Positions 7,502 to 16,933 of a DNA stretch of 33,546 nucleotides are shown one piece after another (the first letter of the stretch is position 1; each line of letters opens with the position of its first letter). Source of the stretch: Sphingomonadaceae bacterium (GTDB taxonomy: Bacteria > Pseudomonadota > Alphaproteobacteria > Sphingomonadales > Sphingomonadaceae); assembly GCA_029268145.1 (NCBI GenBank), contig JAJUHA010000024.1:1-33546 (forward strand), in the 5' to 3' direction. Under the pieces are notes generated by a model. The model saw nothing but the letters and a program-made list of their open reading frames with translations. It was not told the DNA's origin and ran no database searches. The position numbers and the translations under genes are program-made.

Positions 7502-8869
7502 ATGGCCCGCACCCAGCTGCGTCATGTCTGCACGGCCTGCGGCAGCGTCAGCGCCAAGTGGGCCGGCCAGTGCCCCGAGTGCGGGGAATGGAACACGCTC
7601 CAGCAGGAGCCCGTGCCCGCCGCCACGCCGTTTGCCCGCCGGCACGACCTCAAGGCCGGCGGCCGGGCGATCGCGCTCGCGCCGCTCGATTCCGCCGTGG
7701 CGCTGCCGCAGCGCACGCCGACCGGGATCGCCGAGTTCGACCGCGCGCTCGGCGGCGGCCTCGTTCCCGGCTCGGCCATCCTCATCGGCGGCGATCCGGG
7801 CATCGGCAAGTCGACGCTCCTCCTCCAGGCCGCCGGCCGCATGGCCCGCGCCGGCCTTGCCGTCGCCTATGTCTCGGGCGAGGAGGCGGCCGACCAGGTG
7901 CGCCTGCGCGCCCGGCGGCTGGGCCTTGCCGATGCGCCGGTCGCGCTTGCCGCGGCCACCTCGGTGCGCGACATCCTGACCACGCTGGGGCAGGGGCCGC
8001 GCCGCGACCTCCTCGTCGTCGATTCGATCCAGACCATGCACTCCGACCAGCTCGAGGGCGCGCCCGGCACGGTCTCGCAGGTGCGGGCCTCGGCGCTCGA
8101 GCTCATCGCCTTCGCCAAGGAGAGCGGCACGGCGCTCGTGCTCGTCGGCCATGTCACGAAGGACGGGCAGATCGCCGGCCCGCGCGTCCTCGAGCACATG
8201 GTCGATGCCGTGCTCTACTTCGAGGGCGAGCGCGGCCACCAGTATCGGCTGCTGCGCGCCGTCAAGAACCGCTTCGGCGGCACCAACGAGATCGGCGTGT
8301 TCGCCATGGCCGCCGATGGCCTCGAGGAAGTGCCCAACCCGTCGAGCCTGTTCCTGACCGAGCGGGAACGCCCGGTCCCCGGCGCGGTCGTCTTTCCCGC
8401 GCTCGAGGGCACGCGGCCGGTGCTGGTCGAGATCCAGGCGCTGGCGGTGCGGATGCCGAGCGGCGCCACGCCCCGCCGCGCGGTGGTCGGCTGGGATGCC
8501 GGCCGGCTCGCCATGGTGCTCGCCGTGCTCGAGGCGCGCGCCGGCCTCGCGCTCTCCGGCCACGAGGTCTACCTGAACGTCGCCGGGGGCCTGCGGGTCA
8601 CCGAGCCGGCGGCCGATCTCGCCGTGGCCGCGGCGCTCGTCTCGGCCCTGTCCGACGCGCCGGTGCCGGCCGGCACGGTGGTGCTCGGCGAACTGGCGCT
8701 CTCGGGCGAGGTGCGGCGGGTGGCCCACGCCGACCTCCGGCTGAAGGAGGCCGCCAAGCTCGGCTTCTCGGCCGCGCTGGCGCCCCCCGGCACGCGCGGG
8801 GTGGGCGGGCTCGAGGTGCAGGCCTGCGCCAGCGTCGCTGCCCTCGTCGCCCGCCTGATGCCGCGCTGA
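7502..8869 (+). CDS. radA: DNA repair protein RadA/Sms
   Basis: RadA is a hexameric DnaB-like helicase that promotes branch migration during recombination. All domains are visible over 455 residues. An N-terminal C4 zinc finger uses C10, C13, C24 and C27. The RecA-like ATPase has Walker A GGDPGIGKST at 96-105, and the diagnostic KNRFG motif is at 255-259. A Lon-protease-like C-terminal domain extends from about 280 to the end. The length is normal. The gene starts 157 nt from the divergent zinc-finger gene. I saw no LexA box in that gap, so SOS control is not indicated. Confidence 0.97.
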   Translation: MARTQLRHVCTACGSVSAKWAGQCPECGEWNTLQQEPVPAATPFARRHDLKAGGRAIALAPLDSAVALPQRTPTGIAEFDRALGGGLVPGSAILIGGDPGIGKSTLLLQAAGRMARAGLAVAYVSGEEAADQVRLRARRLGLADAPVALAAATSVRDILTTLGQGPRRDLLVVDSIQTMHSDQLEGAPGTVSQVRASALELIAFAKESGTALVLVGHVTKDGQIAGPRVLEHMVDAVLYFEGERGHQYRLLRAVKNRFGGTNEIGVFAMAADGLEEVPNPSSLFLTERERPVPGAVVFPALEGTRPVLVEIQALAVRMPSGATPRRAVVGWDAGRLAMVLAVLEARAGLALSGHEVYLNVAGGLRVTEPAADLAVAAALVSALSDAPVPAGTVVLGELALSGEVRRVAHADLRLKEAAKLGFSAALAPPGTRGVGGLEVQACASVAALVARLMPR

Positions 8870-8878
8870 GGTGCCGCG

Positions 8879-8901
8879 CCGGGCGCGCGCCCGGGGCCTT
8901 T
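8879..8901 (+). terminator. Possible weak terminator or attenuator after radA
   Basis: CCGGGC (8879-8884) and GCCCGG (8889-8894) form a 6-bp stem over GCGC, followed by a short CCTTTC. It lies in the 64-nt gap between radA and cvpA. The T-tract is only three bases, so read-through is likely. Confidence 0.3.
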
Positions 8902-8933
8902 CGCGCGCCAGGCGGCCCGGCTAGGGAGCAGCC

Positions 8934-9589
8934 ATGGAAGGCTTGACCGGCTTCGACTATGTCGTGCTCGCGCTCGTCGGGCTGTTCCTGCTCGTCGGCC
9001 TCGCCCGCGGCCTCGTCACCGAGGCGCTCTCGCTTGCGGCCTGGCTGGCCGCCGCCGTCGCCGTGCGCCTGTTCCACCAGCCGGTCACCGCCATGCTGGT
9101 GCCGACCACGGGGGGCGAGCCCTCGGCCGCCATCCTCGCCTTCCTGCTGCTCTTCTTCGGCACGCTCTTCGCCGGCCGGCTGCTGGCCACCACGCTCGGC
9201 CGCACCAGCCGCGCGTCGGTCCTCGGCCCGCTCGACCGGGTGGCGGGCGCGGCCTTCGGCGCGGCCAAGGGCGGCATCCTCGCCACCGTGCTGTTCATGC
9301 TGGTGGTCTTCACCACCGGCTTCCTCGACCCCCGCCAGAGCTCGCCCGAATGGCTCGCCCGCAGCGCCAGCGCACCCTATCTGACGCTCGCTGCCAGCAG
9401 CATGATCCACTGGATGGAGGAGGCGCGCGGCGAGGATCTCCCCGACATGCCCATGCTTCCCGGCCTGCCCGAGGGCCACCCGCCGCTCGACCCCGAGGCC
9501 CTGCCCGGGGACGCGCGCGAACCCGCCTATCTCCCCGAGGACAACGAGCGGCTGGAGGAGCTGATCGCGAAGGGCGAGGCGGTCGAACT

Positions 9590-9593
<4 letters not shown>
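8934..9593 (+). CDS. cvpA: CvpA family membrane protein
   Basis: This 219-residue inner-membrane protein has about four hydrophobic helices (roughly residues 8-28, 33-48, 62-85 and 105-125). The CvpA signature [19 protein letters not shown] is near the N-terminus, and a hydrophilic acidic tail follows. CvpA is needed for colicin V production in E. coli and for envelope stress tolerance; its molecular action is not settled. A GGGAG motif precedes the ATG. The stop codon overlaps the GTG start of cysS by 4 nt. In many proteobacteria the following gene is purF, but here it is cysS. Confidence 0.93.
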
Positions 9594-10870
<1,277 letters not shown>

Positions 10871-10937
10871 CGAGGCCCTCGCGCTCCCCGCCTGCACGGC
10901 GTGCGCAGGTGCCGCAGCGCGGGGACCGGTTCCTGGG

Positions 10938-11087
10938 GGTCCCCGCGACGCCTGCGGCGCGGGGTGGATGTGGGTCCCCGCGACGCCTGCGGCGCGGGGT
11001 GGAGGCGGGGCCCCCGCGACGCCTGCGGCGCGGGGTGGAGGTTGGGCCCCCGCGACGCCTGCGGCGCGGGGTGAAGATGGGTCCCCG
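10938..11087. repeat. Tandem array of GC-rich hairpin repeats (four units plus a remnant)
   Basis: A 24-nt imperfect palindrome occurs four times, at 10941-10964, 10976-10999, 11012-11035 and 11048-11071, all four copies identical. Spacing is 35, 36 and 36 nt. Each copy pairs CCCCGCG with CGCGGGG, then an A.G mismatch, two more pairs and a CCTG loop. The linkers vary (GTGGATGTGGGT, GTGGAGGCGGGGC and so on). A fifth remnant GTCCCCGC lies at 11081. Just before the array, GGGGACC (10921-10927) can pair with GGTCCCC (10938-10944). The array fills the gap between cysS and the scaffold-protein gene, on the same strand. Apart from the flanking bases there is no other feature in 10871-11115. Confidence 0.9.
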
Positions 11088-11115
11088 CTTTCCTTTTCGC
11101 CTCCGGTCTTCCTAT

Positions 11116-11577
11116 ATGCCGGGCGTGGACGCCCCCCTCTACAACGCCCGGATCCTGCGCCTCGCCGCCGCCATTCCGCACCTCGGCCGGCTCGAGGGCG
11201 CCGAGGCGAGCGTGCAGAAGGTCTCGCCCATCTGCGGCAGCCGGGTGACGGCGATGCTCGACCTCGACGCCGAAGGGCGGGTGGCGCGCTTCGCGCAGGA
11301 GGTCAGGGCCTGCGCGCTCGGGCAGGCGGCCGCGGCCATCCTCGGCGAAGGCGTGATCGGTGCCGCGGCCGAAGAGCTGCGCGCCGCCCATGCCGCGCTC
11401 GAGGCCTTCCTGAAGCGGGACGCGCCGCTCCCCGAGGCCGTGCTGGCCCGCTTTCCCGAGCTTCCCCTGTTCGCGCCGGCACGGCCGCACCTCGCGCGCC
11501 ACGGCTCCATCTGCCTCGCCTTCGACGCCGCCGCAGCCGCGGCCGAGGCGGCCGGCCAGGCCCGACAGGCGGCCTGA
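11116..11577 (+). CDS. IscU/NifU-N-like iron-sulfur cluster scaffold protein
   Basis: This 153-residue protein resembles the NifU N-terminal/IscU fold. Three cysteines occupy the places of the IscU cluster ligands: C40 in SPICGSRV, C66 in RACALGQ, and C133 in HGSICLAF. IscU proteins assemble [2Fe-2S] and [4Fe-4S] clusters for transfer to apoproteins, but this branch is divergent and has no isc or suf genes beside it. The ATG at 11116 begins the conserved part. A further upstream in-frame start would translate the hairpin repeats into an artificial Arg/Gly-rich leader. Its stop lies 3 nt before the antiporter start, so the two are probably one transcription unit. Confidence 0.8.
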   Translation: MPGVDAPLYNARILRLAAAIPHLGRLEGAEASVQKVSPICGSRVTAMLDLDAEGRVARFAQEVRACALGQAAAAILGEGVIGAAAEELRAAHAALEAFLKRDAPLPEAVLARFPELPLFAPARPHLARHGSICLAFDAAAAAAEAAGQARQAA

Positions 11578-11580
11578 GCC

Positions 11581-13398
11581 ATGGCCGGCCCAGCGAACAC
11601 CGAGGTTCTCCGGGACGCGGTCATCTACCTCGCCGCCGCCGCGGTCGTGGTGCCGCTGGCAACCCGGCTGAAGCTCGGGTCGGTGCTCGGCTATCTCGGG
11701 GCCGGCGCGCTCATCGGGCCGATGGCGCTCGGCCTCGTGCGCACGCAGGAGACGGTGGCCAGCCTCGCCGAGTTCGGGATCGTCCTCCTCCTGTTCGTGA
11801 TCGGGCTCGAGCTGAAGCCGGCGCGGCTGTGGGCCATGCGGCGCGACATCTTCGGGCTGGGCACGCTGCAGGTGCTGGTGTGCGGCCTCGCGCTGTGGGG
11901 CGCGTTCGTGCTCACCACCAGCCTCACCTGGCAGGCCGCCCTGGTGCTCGGCCTGGCGCTGTCGCTCTCCTCCACTGCGCTCGTCGTCGGGCTCCTCAAG
12001 GAGCGGGGCGAGCTCAGCACGCCGCTCGGCGAGCGCGCCTTCGCCATCCTGCTCCTCCAGGACATCGCCATCGTCCCGCTCCTCATCGTCGTTGCCGCCT
12101 TCTCCCGCGTCCCCAACCCCGATGCGCCGGAAGGGCTCACCCTCGTGCTCTCGAGCCTCGCGGCAATCGTCGGGCTCGCGCTGGTCGGCCGCTACGTCCT
12201 CAACCCGCTGTTCCGCCTCATCGCCCTCGTCGGCAACCGCGAGGTGTTCGTGATTGCCGCGCTCCTCACCGTCATGGGGGCAAGCTTCCTCATGGCGAGC
12301 TTCGGCCTGTCGATGGCGCTCGGGGCCTTCATCGCCGGCGTGATGCTCGCCGACAGCCCCTATCGCCACGAGGTCGAGGCCGACATCGAGCCGTTCCGCG
12401 GGCTCCTGCTCGGCCTGTTCTTCATCTCGGTCGGAATGGGCCTCGACTTCTCGGTCCTGCTGACCAGCCCGCTTCTCGTCCTCATACTGGTCGCCACCCT
12501 GATGGCCACCAAGTTCCTGCTGATCGCGCTGCTCGGCCGGCTGTTCGGCACCGGCTGGGCGCAGTCGTGGCGGCTCGGCCTCCACCTGGCGCAGGGCGGC
12601 GAGTTCGCCTTCGTGCTGTTCGGCGCGGCCGTCGCCGGGCTTCTCATCACCCAGAGTGCGGCCTCGCTGTTCGGGGCGGTCGTCACGCTCTCGATGGTGG
12701 CAACGCTCGTGCTTCTCGCCCTGGTGCGGCGGTTCGTTCCGGCCGACGCCGACCGCGACGGCGTGCGGGACGATCTCGAGGGCCCGGCCGGCGCGCCGCC
12801 GGGCACCGTCATCGTCATCGGCTATGGCCGCTTCGGCCAGATCGTCACCCAGATGCTCCACGCCCGCGGCGTCGAGGTGGTGCTGATCGACCGCAAGCCC
12901 GACCAGATCGACCTTTCGCGCCAGTTCGGCTGGCGGGTCTATTACGGCGATGGCCTGCGCCCCGAAGTGCTGCGGGCCGCCGGCGCGGAGAACGCCCGGC
13001 TGGTCATCGTCACCACCGGCGGGGGCGCCTGGGATCCGGCGCTGCTCGAGCCGGTCCGGATGGCCTTCCCGCACCTCAAGTTCATCGTCCGCGTCCATGA
13101 CCGGCTGCACGCCATGCGGATGATCGCCGCCGGCCAGGAGCATGTGGTCCGCGAGCTGTTCTGGAGCGCGGTCGAGATGGGGCGGATGGTGCTGCGCGAG
13201 CTCGGCACCGCCGACGAGATCATCGAACAGATCGTCGAGGAATATGTCCGCCGCGATGGCGAGCGGCTGGCGCTGCAGGTGGCCTCGGGTGACCTCATGG
13301 CCGGGCAGGACCGGATGTTCCGCCCGGGCCATGACTGGCGCCCCGAGAGCCCCGAAACCTCGCTTGGCGAGATTCCGAGCGAGGCGCCGGCGAAATAG
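11581..13398 (+). CDS. CPA2-family monovalent cation:proton antiporter with RCK domain (KefB/KefC-like)
   Basis: This 605-residue protein has an N-terminal Na+/H+-exchanger domain of about 12-13 helices (residues about 8-380). It includes the CPA2 features GYLGAGALIGP, LLLFVIGLELKP and LLLQDIAIVPLL. A cytosolic TrkA_N/RCK domain (about 408-530) has the nucleotide loop GYGRFG at about 414-419. Such proteins export K+ in exchange for protons, gated by nucleotides or glutathione adducts in KefB/C. No KefF/G-type quinone reductase partner is adjacent. It follows the scaffold-protein gene by 3 nt and converges on rplI with 16 nt between stop codons. Confidence 0.92.
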   Translation: MAGPANTEVLRDAVIYLAAAAVVVPLATRLKLGSVLGYLGAGALIGPMALGLVRTQETVASLAEFGIVLLLFVIGLELKPARLWAMRRDIFGLGTLQVLVCGLALWGAFVLTTSLTWQAALVLGLALSLSSTALVVGLLKERGELSTPLGERAFAILLLQDIAIVPLLIVVAAFSRVPNPDAPEGLTLVLSSLAAIVGLALVGRYVLNPLFRLIALVGNREVFVIAALLTVMGASFLMASFGLSMALGAFIAGVMLADSPYRHEVEADIEPFRGLLLGLFFISVGMGLDFSVLLTSPLLVLILVATLMATKFLLIALLGRLFGTGWAQSWRLGLHLAQGGEFAFVLFGAAVAGLLITQSAASLFGAVVTLSMVATLVLLALVRRFVPADADRDGVRDDLEGPAGAPPGTVIVIGYGRFGQIVTQMLHARGVEVVLIDRKPDQIDLSRQFGWRVYYGDGLRPEVLRAAGAENARLVIVTTGGGAWDPALLEPVRMAFPHLKFIVRVHDRLHAMRMIAAGQEHVVRELFWSAVEMGRMVLRELGTADEIIEQIVEEYVRRDGERLALQVASGDLMAGQDRMFRPGHDWRPESPETSLGEIPSEAPAK

Positions 13399-13402
13399 CC
13401 GC

Positions 13403-13428
13403 CGCCGGAACCGCTCAGGCCTCCGGCG
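13403..13428. terminator. Possible bidirectional hairpin between the antiporter and rplI
   Basis: CGCCGGA (13403-13409) pairs with TCCGGCG (13422-13428) over a 12-nt loop that contains the rplI stop codon. It lies exactly where two convergent transcripts end. It has no T-tract. Confidence 0.35.
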
Positions 13429-13981
13429 CGGCCTCCCCCCCGGCCGGCGCCTCGACCATGGCGTCCCCGCTCGCCGCCTCCTCCTCGCGGTCGAGCGCGG
13501 TCACGTCGATCCCCTTCGCCTGCAGCTCGGCCTCCTCGGGCGAGCGGGCGACATTGGCCGTCACCGTGACCGCGACTTCCGGGTGCAGCACCACCTTCAC
13601 GGCATGGAGACCCAGCGTCTTGATCGGCCGGTCGAGCACGATCGCCTGCCTCGCGACCTTGTGGCCGATGGCGGCGAGCGCCTCGGCCAGGTCACGCGCG
13701 GCGACCGAGCCATAGAGCGCGCCGGCGTTCGACGCCTGGCGGATGAGGACGAAGGTGGCGCCGTCGATCGCCCTGGCTTCCGCCTCGGCGTGCGCCCGGC
13801 GCTTCGCATTCTCTTCCTCGAGCTGCGCCCGCTGGGCCTCGAACTTCGCCCGGTTGGCCTCGGTCGCGCGCAGCGCCTTGCCGCGCGGCAGCAGGAAGTT
13901 GCGGGCATAGCCCGGCTTCACCCTGACCACGTCACCGATGCGGCCGAGCTTCTCGACCCGTTCCAGAAGGATCACGTCCAT
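13415..13981 (-). CDS. rplI: 50S ribosomal protein L9
   Basis: L9 binds 23S rRNA near the base of the L1 stalk. The N-terminal RNA-binding domain is unmistakable ([17 protein letters not shown], then [16 protein letters not shown]). The long connecting helix (about 45-75) and the C-terminal domain follow. At 188 residues it is longer than the E. coli protein (149) because of an acidic Ala/Glu tail after about residue 165, common in alphaproteobacteria. It is the last gene of rpsF-rpsR-rplI, 12 nt after rpsR. Confidence 0.97.
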   Translation of the reverse strand: MDVILLERVEKLGRIGDVVRVKPGYARNFLLPRGKALRATEANRAKFEAQRAQLEEENAKRRAHAEAEARAIDGATFVLIRQASNAGALYGSVAARDLAEALAAIGHKVARQAIVLDRPIKTLGLHAVKVVLHPEVAVTVTANVARSPEEAELQAKGIDVTALDREEEAASGDAMVEAPAGGEAAPEA

Positions 13982-13993
13982 GCGTCCCGCTCC

Positions 13994-14218
13994 TTACTGG
14001 ACCACATAGGGCAGCAGGCCGAGGTGGCGGGCCCGCTTGATGGCCTGGGCCAGCTCGCGCTGCTTCTTCGCCGAGACGGCGGTGATGCGCGAGGGCACGA
14101 TCTTGCCGCGCTCCGAGATGAAGCCCTGGAGCAGGCGGACATCCTTGTAGTCGATCTTCGGCGCATTGGCGCCGGAGAAGGGGCAGGACTTGCGGCGGCG
14201 GAAGAAGGGACGCGCCAT
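13994..14218 (-). CDS. rpsR: 30S ribosomal protein S18
   Basis: S18 sits on the platform of the 30S subunit and pairs with S6. The 74-residue product has the conserved core [16 protein letters not shown] and the basic '[32 protein letters not shown]' type segment. The ATG at 14218 is taken as start because it overlaps the rpsF stop as TGATG; a GTG one codon upstream is possible but less likely. It is translated with rpsF, its structural partner. Confidence 0.97.
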   Translation of the reverse strand: MARPFFRRRKSCPFSGANAPKIDYKDVRLLQGFISERGKIVPSRITAVSAKKQRELAQAIKRARHLGLLPYVVQ

Positions 14219-14589
14219 CACCAGCCTCCCTCGTCACGGCCGCGGCCACGGCCGCCGCGCTCCTTGTCGCCCTTGCGCACCATCGCCGAGCCCTCGGTCT
14301 CGAGCGCGTCGACGCGCACGGTCTGCCAGCGGATGATGTCCTCATTGAGCGCCACCTGCCGCTCGAGCTCGGCCACCGCGGTCGCCGGCGCCTCGATGTT
14401 CATGAGCACATAGTGCGCCTTGCGGTTCTTGCGGATGCGGTAGGCGAGGTTCCTGAGGCCCCAGTATTCGGTGCCGGCAACCCTGCCCTTCTGCTCGGTG
14501 ATGAGGGCGGTGAGCGCCTCGGTGAGGCCCTCGACCTGGGCTGGCGCGAGATCCTGGCGCGCCAGATAGACATGCTCGTAGAACGGCAT
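14218..14589 (-). CDS. rpsF: 30S ribosomal protein S6
   Basis: S6 forms a heterodimer with S18 on the 30S platform. The protein starts [14 protein letters not shown] and contains the family motif for the central strand ([19 protein letters not shown], about residues 42-60). At 123 residues it is slightly long because of a Gly/Arg-rich tail ending GGW. The ATG at 14589 has AGGAGAG eight bases upstream. It is the first gene of the operon, so its promoter should lie in 14590-14690, where I could not pick out hexamers with confidence. Confidence 0.97.
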   Translation of the reverse strand: MPFYEHVYLARQDLAPAQVEGLTEALTALITEQKGRVAGTEYWGLRNLAYRIRKNRKAHYVLMNIEAPATAVAELERQVALNEDIIRWQTVRVDALETEGSAMVRKGDKERGGRGRGRDEGGW

Positions 14590-14693
14590 GGAACGTCTCT
14601 CCTGTTGCCGATCGCAGCGGCTGCCCGGCCCGTCACGGCCGGGGCCCGCCCTCCGGCTGGCTTCGTGGAGCGCGGCCCCTAGCGGCCTGCCCG

Positions 14694-14731
14694 AGAAAAG
14701 GCAAGGGCCGCGCCGTCGCCGGCGCAGCCCC
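14694..14731 (-). terminator. Rho-independent terminator of the PEP-CTERM gene
   Basis: Reading leftward, a 12-bp stem forms between 14731-14720 and 14715-14704 with a GCGA loop and two G.T wobbles at or near its ends. It is followed by TTGCCTTTTCT. It begins 17 nt after the stop codon of the PEP-CTERM gene. A strong stem with a T-rich tail supports intrinsic termination, which would also shield the rps operon from read-through. Confidence 0.75.
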
Positions 14732-14747
14732 GCCCCTCGTTCCGGCG

Positions 14748-15316
14748 TCAGGCGCGGACGATCGTGACCGTCCCGCGTCGGCGGCGCATCACCGATCCGA
14801 CCAGGCCGAAGCCGGCGATCAGCATCGCCCAGGTCGCCGGCTCGGGGATGACTCCCTGCGTGCCGTAGAACTGGATGTGCGAGATCTCGGGCTGGTTGCC
14901 CCCGCCGGTCAGAAGGCCGGCCGTGCTCCAGGTGCCCGAGGAGGCCGCGGTGGCAAGCCTGATGAGGATGAACTCGGGCCCGCCCTTCACCGAGATATGG
15001 TCGACCAGATAGCCCGGAAGGGACCAGGTGCCGCTCTTGCTGCCCGGATCATAGGTGATCGAACCGAAGGGCCCGAGGTGTCCGGCGCATCGATCTTGCC
15101 GATGAGGTCGAGGTCGAGTGGACGCCCCGCCTTGGTGGTGGCGTTGTAGAGCGTCTCGATCGCGGGCACGTCATTGTCGTTGCCGTCGAAGACGCAGCCG
15201 CCGTCTGCCTCGAGGACCGAGGTGCAGCGCGCCTCGACGATCGAGAGCGCCGAGACCGGCGCAGCCACCATTCCCACGGCGAACACGCCGAGCACACCAG
15301 CAAGACCCCTGTTCAT
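14748..15316 (-). pseudogene. PEP-CTERM (PEPxxWA type) exported protein, interrupted by a frameshift
   Basis: The N-terminal half (15316 down to about 15070) encodes a signal peptide (MNRGLAGVLGVFAVGMVAAPVSA) and a short mature part with two cysteines. The C-terminal half (from about 15075 down to 14748), in the next frame, continues sensibly with [20 protein letters not shown]. It ends in the sorting signal [17 protein letters not shown] followed by a basic RRRR cluster. Joining the two frames near the GGGCCC at 15069-15074 gives one continuous protein of about 190 residues; one missing C there would explain everything. As written, the first frame runs to a stop at 14987. PEP-CTERM proteins are exported and processed by exosortase, often with exopolysaccharide. 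The cause may be a real mutation, phase variation or a sequencing error. Confidence 0.82.
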
Positions 15317-15391
15317 GGAACCAACCCCTCCAATCGGCGGCCCGTCCGCCGCCCCTGTTGCAGCGCCGACTGCGCCGCTCCTGGCGCAAGA

Positions 15392-15421
15392 TCCCTAGCA
15401 AAATTGCATGCGGAATGACAA
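15392..15421 (-). promoter_or_regulatory. Candidate promoter of the PEP-CTERM gene
   Basis: Reading leftward, TTGTCA (15421-15416) and TAGGGA (15397-15392) are separated by 18 nt. They lie in the most AT-rich stretch of this gap, about 70 nt upstream of the start at 15316. The -35 matches consensus at five of six positions; the -10 is weak. Confidence 0.45.
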
Positions 15422-15527
15422 CAGAAAGAGGGTTAACGCAAGCGGATGTCCCATGGCCGGCCGGGAGGCGCGGCGGCAGGCGCCTGCCGCGCGCGCACGA
15501 CCATCGCCGCTGCCGGACCCATGCTGC

Positions 15528-15567
15528 AAAAAAGGACGGCGCGGAACGGAAGAACCGCCGCGCCGTC
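15528..15567 (-). terminator. Strong rho-independent terminator (leftward)
   Basis: GACGGCGCGG (15535-15544) pairs perfectly with CCGCGCCGTC (15558-15567). Within the loop, CGG/CCG (15547-15549 with 15555-15557) extends the stem past an AA bulge. Reading leftward, the stem is followed by CTTTTTT (15534-15528). It terminates the RND-DUF445 operon, about 118 nt after the DUF445 stop. Confidence 0.88.
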
Positions 15568-15684
15568 AAGTCTGCCACAGGAGGAGAATCGCACGTCACC
15601 GCGCGCCTCCTTGCGGCAATGTAGGCCGGAGACTCCTGTCCGGCAAGGTGACGGAAGTGTGAAGAACCGTCACACCCGTGACGA

Positions 15685-16866
15685 TCAGCCCTGCGCTCCG
15701 GCAAGAACGAACAGCGCGTGCAGCAGCACCCCGATGGCGCCGCCGATCAGCGTGCCGTTGAGGCGGATGTACTGGAGGTCGCGGCCCACCGCCGATTCGA
15801 GCTTGGCGGTGATGGTCTCGACGTCCCAGCCCTTCACCGTGTCGGAAACGAGGGTGACGATCGCGTCCCCATGGTCGCGCACCAGCCCGACCACCGCACG
15901 CCGGGCCAGCCCGTTGACCGCGGCGGCGAGCGCCGGGTCCTCGCGGAGCGCGCTGCCGATCCGCCGGGTCACGTCGCTCGCGCCCTCCCCTTCGGCGAAC
16001 CGGCCGAAGGCCTCGCGCGCCTGCTCCCACAGCCCCTCGACCCAGCGGCCGACGGCGGGATTGTCGATGAGCGCCTGCTTCCACCGCTCCACCTTCGCCT
16101 GGGTCTCGGGAAGGTGGCGGAGATCGAAGATGAAGTTGGCGAGCGCGAGATCGGCGCGCTGGCGGACCGGGTGGTGGGGGTCGGCGGCGACATCGGCAAG
16201 AAAGCCGCGCAGGCCGGCGAGGATCTCGTTCGCCACCCGCTCGTCGACCGAGATGAGCCGGAGCAGCCAGTTGGTCCGCTCCTCGATCATCGCGCGCAGC
16301 GCCGGCTCCTCGGCGTCGAGCGTGCGCGCGGCCCAGGCGACGAGGCTGTCGATGACCGGCTGGTGCCGCCCTTCGGCGACTGCCGCCTCGAGCGTGGAGG
16401 CGAGCAGGGGCGCGGCATCGAGCCGGCGCAGCCGCCGGACGATCCCGCCCTTCACCCGCTCGCCAAGCGCATCGGCGGCCGGCGTGTCGGCAAGCTGGCG
16501 CACCAGGCCCACGAGACCCTGGCGGACCCGCGCGGCCCCGTCTCCCGGCCCGCTGCCGCCCTCGGCGAGGAAGCGGCCAAGGAGGCCGGCGGCATCGAAG
16601 CGGTCGAGCCGGCGGGCGACGACCCGGGGGGTCAGGAAATTGTCCTTGAGGAACACCGCGAGCGCGTCGCCTATGCGGTCCTTGCTCGCCGGAATGATCG
16701 CGGTGTGGGGAATGGGCAGGCCGAGCGGATGGCGGAACAGCGCGGTGACCGCGAACCAGTCGGCCAGCCCGCCGACCAGGGCGGCCTCGGCAAAGGCCTG
16801 CAGCCAGCCGAAGCGCGGATCGACGGCCTCGCTCGCCCAGGTCGAGGCGACGAGAAGCCCGGCCAT
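15685..16866 (-). CDS. DUF445 family membrane protein
   Basis: This product of about 393 residues matches DUF445 (YjiN-like). It has an N-terminal region with FAEAALVGGLADWFAVTALFRHPLGLPIPHTAIIP, a long helical middle, and a C-terminal hydrophobic segment near 'IGGAIGVLLHALFVLAG' that anchors it in the inner membrane. Function is unknown. The ATG at 16866 is the first canonical start. However, the same frame runs open upstream through RRLWRLATGLLVLM, which continues the N-terminal membrane helix expected of the family. The true start may therefore be a CTG near 16929, close to the RND stop at 16934. It is the last gene of the leftward efflux operon. Confidence 0.85.
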   Translation of the reverse strand: MAGLLVASTWASEAVDPRFGWLQAFAEAALVGGLADWFAVTALFRHPLGLPIPHTAIIPASKDRIGDALAVFLKDNFLTPRVVARRLDRFDAAGLLGRFLAEGGSGPGDGAARVRQGLVGLVRQLADTPAADALGERVKGGIVRRLRRLDAAPLLASTLEAAVAEGRHQPVIDSLVAWAARTLDAEEPALRAMIEERTNWLLRLISVDERVANEILAGLRGFLADVAADPHHPVRQRADLALANFIFDLRHLPETQAKVERWKQALIDNPAVGRWVEGLWEQAREAFGRFAEGEGASDVTRRIGSALREDPALAAAVNGLARRAVVGLVRDHGDAIVTLVSDTVKGWDVETITAKLESAVGRDLQYIRLNGTLIGGAIGVLLHALFVLAGAQG

Positions 16867-16933
16867 CAGGACGAGGAGCCCGGTCGCCAGCCGCCACAGC
16901 CGGCGGGCGACCAGCTCGCGCCCGTTCAGCGGC

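Larger units (their letters stand above)
15317..15684. other. 368-nt gap without a gene between the PEP-CTERM gene and DUF445
   Basis: No convincing reading frame is present. Reading from the left, it holds the leader and AT-richer promoter region of the PEP-CTERM gene (about 15385-15440), then a GC-rich stretch, then a leftward terminator at 15528-15567. After that come two further hairpins: GCCGGA/TCCGGC (15625-15644) and GTGACGG/CCGTCAC (15648-15654 with 15667-15673). The last one begins 12 nt after the DUF445 stop. Confidence 0.7.

Noticed and set aside
10941-11071. CRISPR array
   Set aside because: Repeats of 24 nt with 11-12-nt linkers are too closely spaced, the linkers are not spacer-like, and there are no cas genes.
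10909-11115. In-frame N-terminal extension of the scaffold protein, and antisense frames with repeated PAPQASRGP-like peptides
   Set aside because: These are translations of the hairpin repeat array in different frames. The conserved protein begins at 11116.
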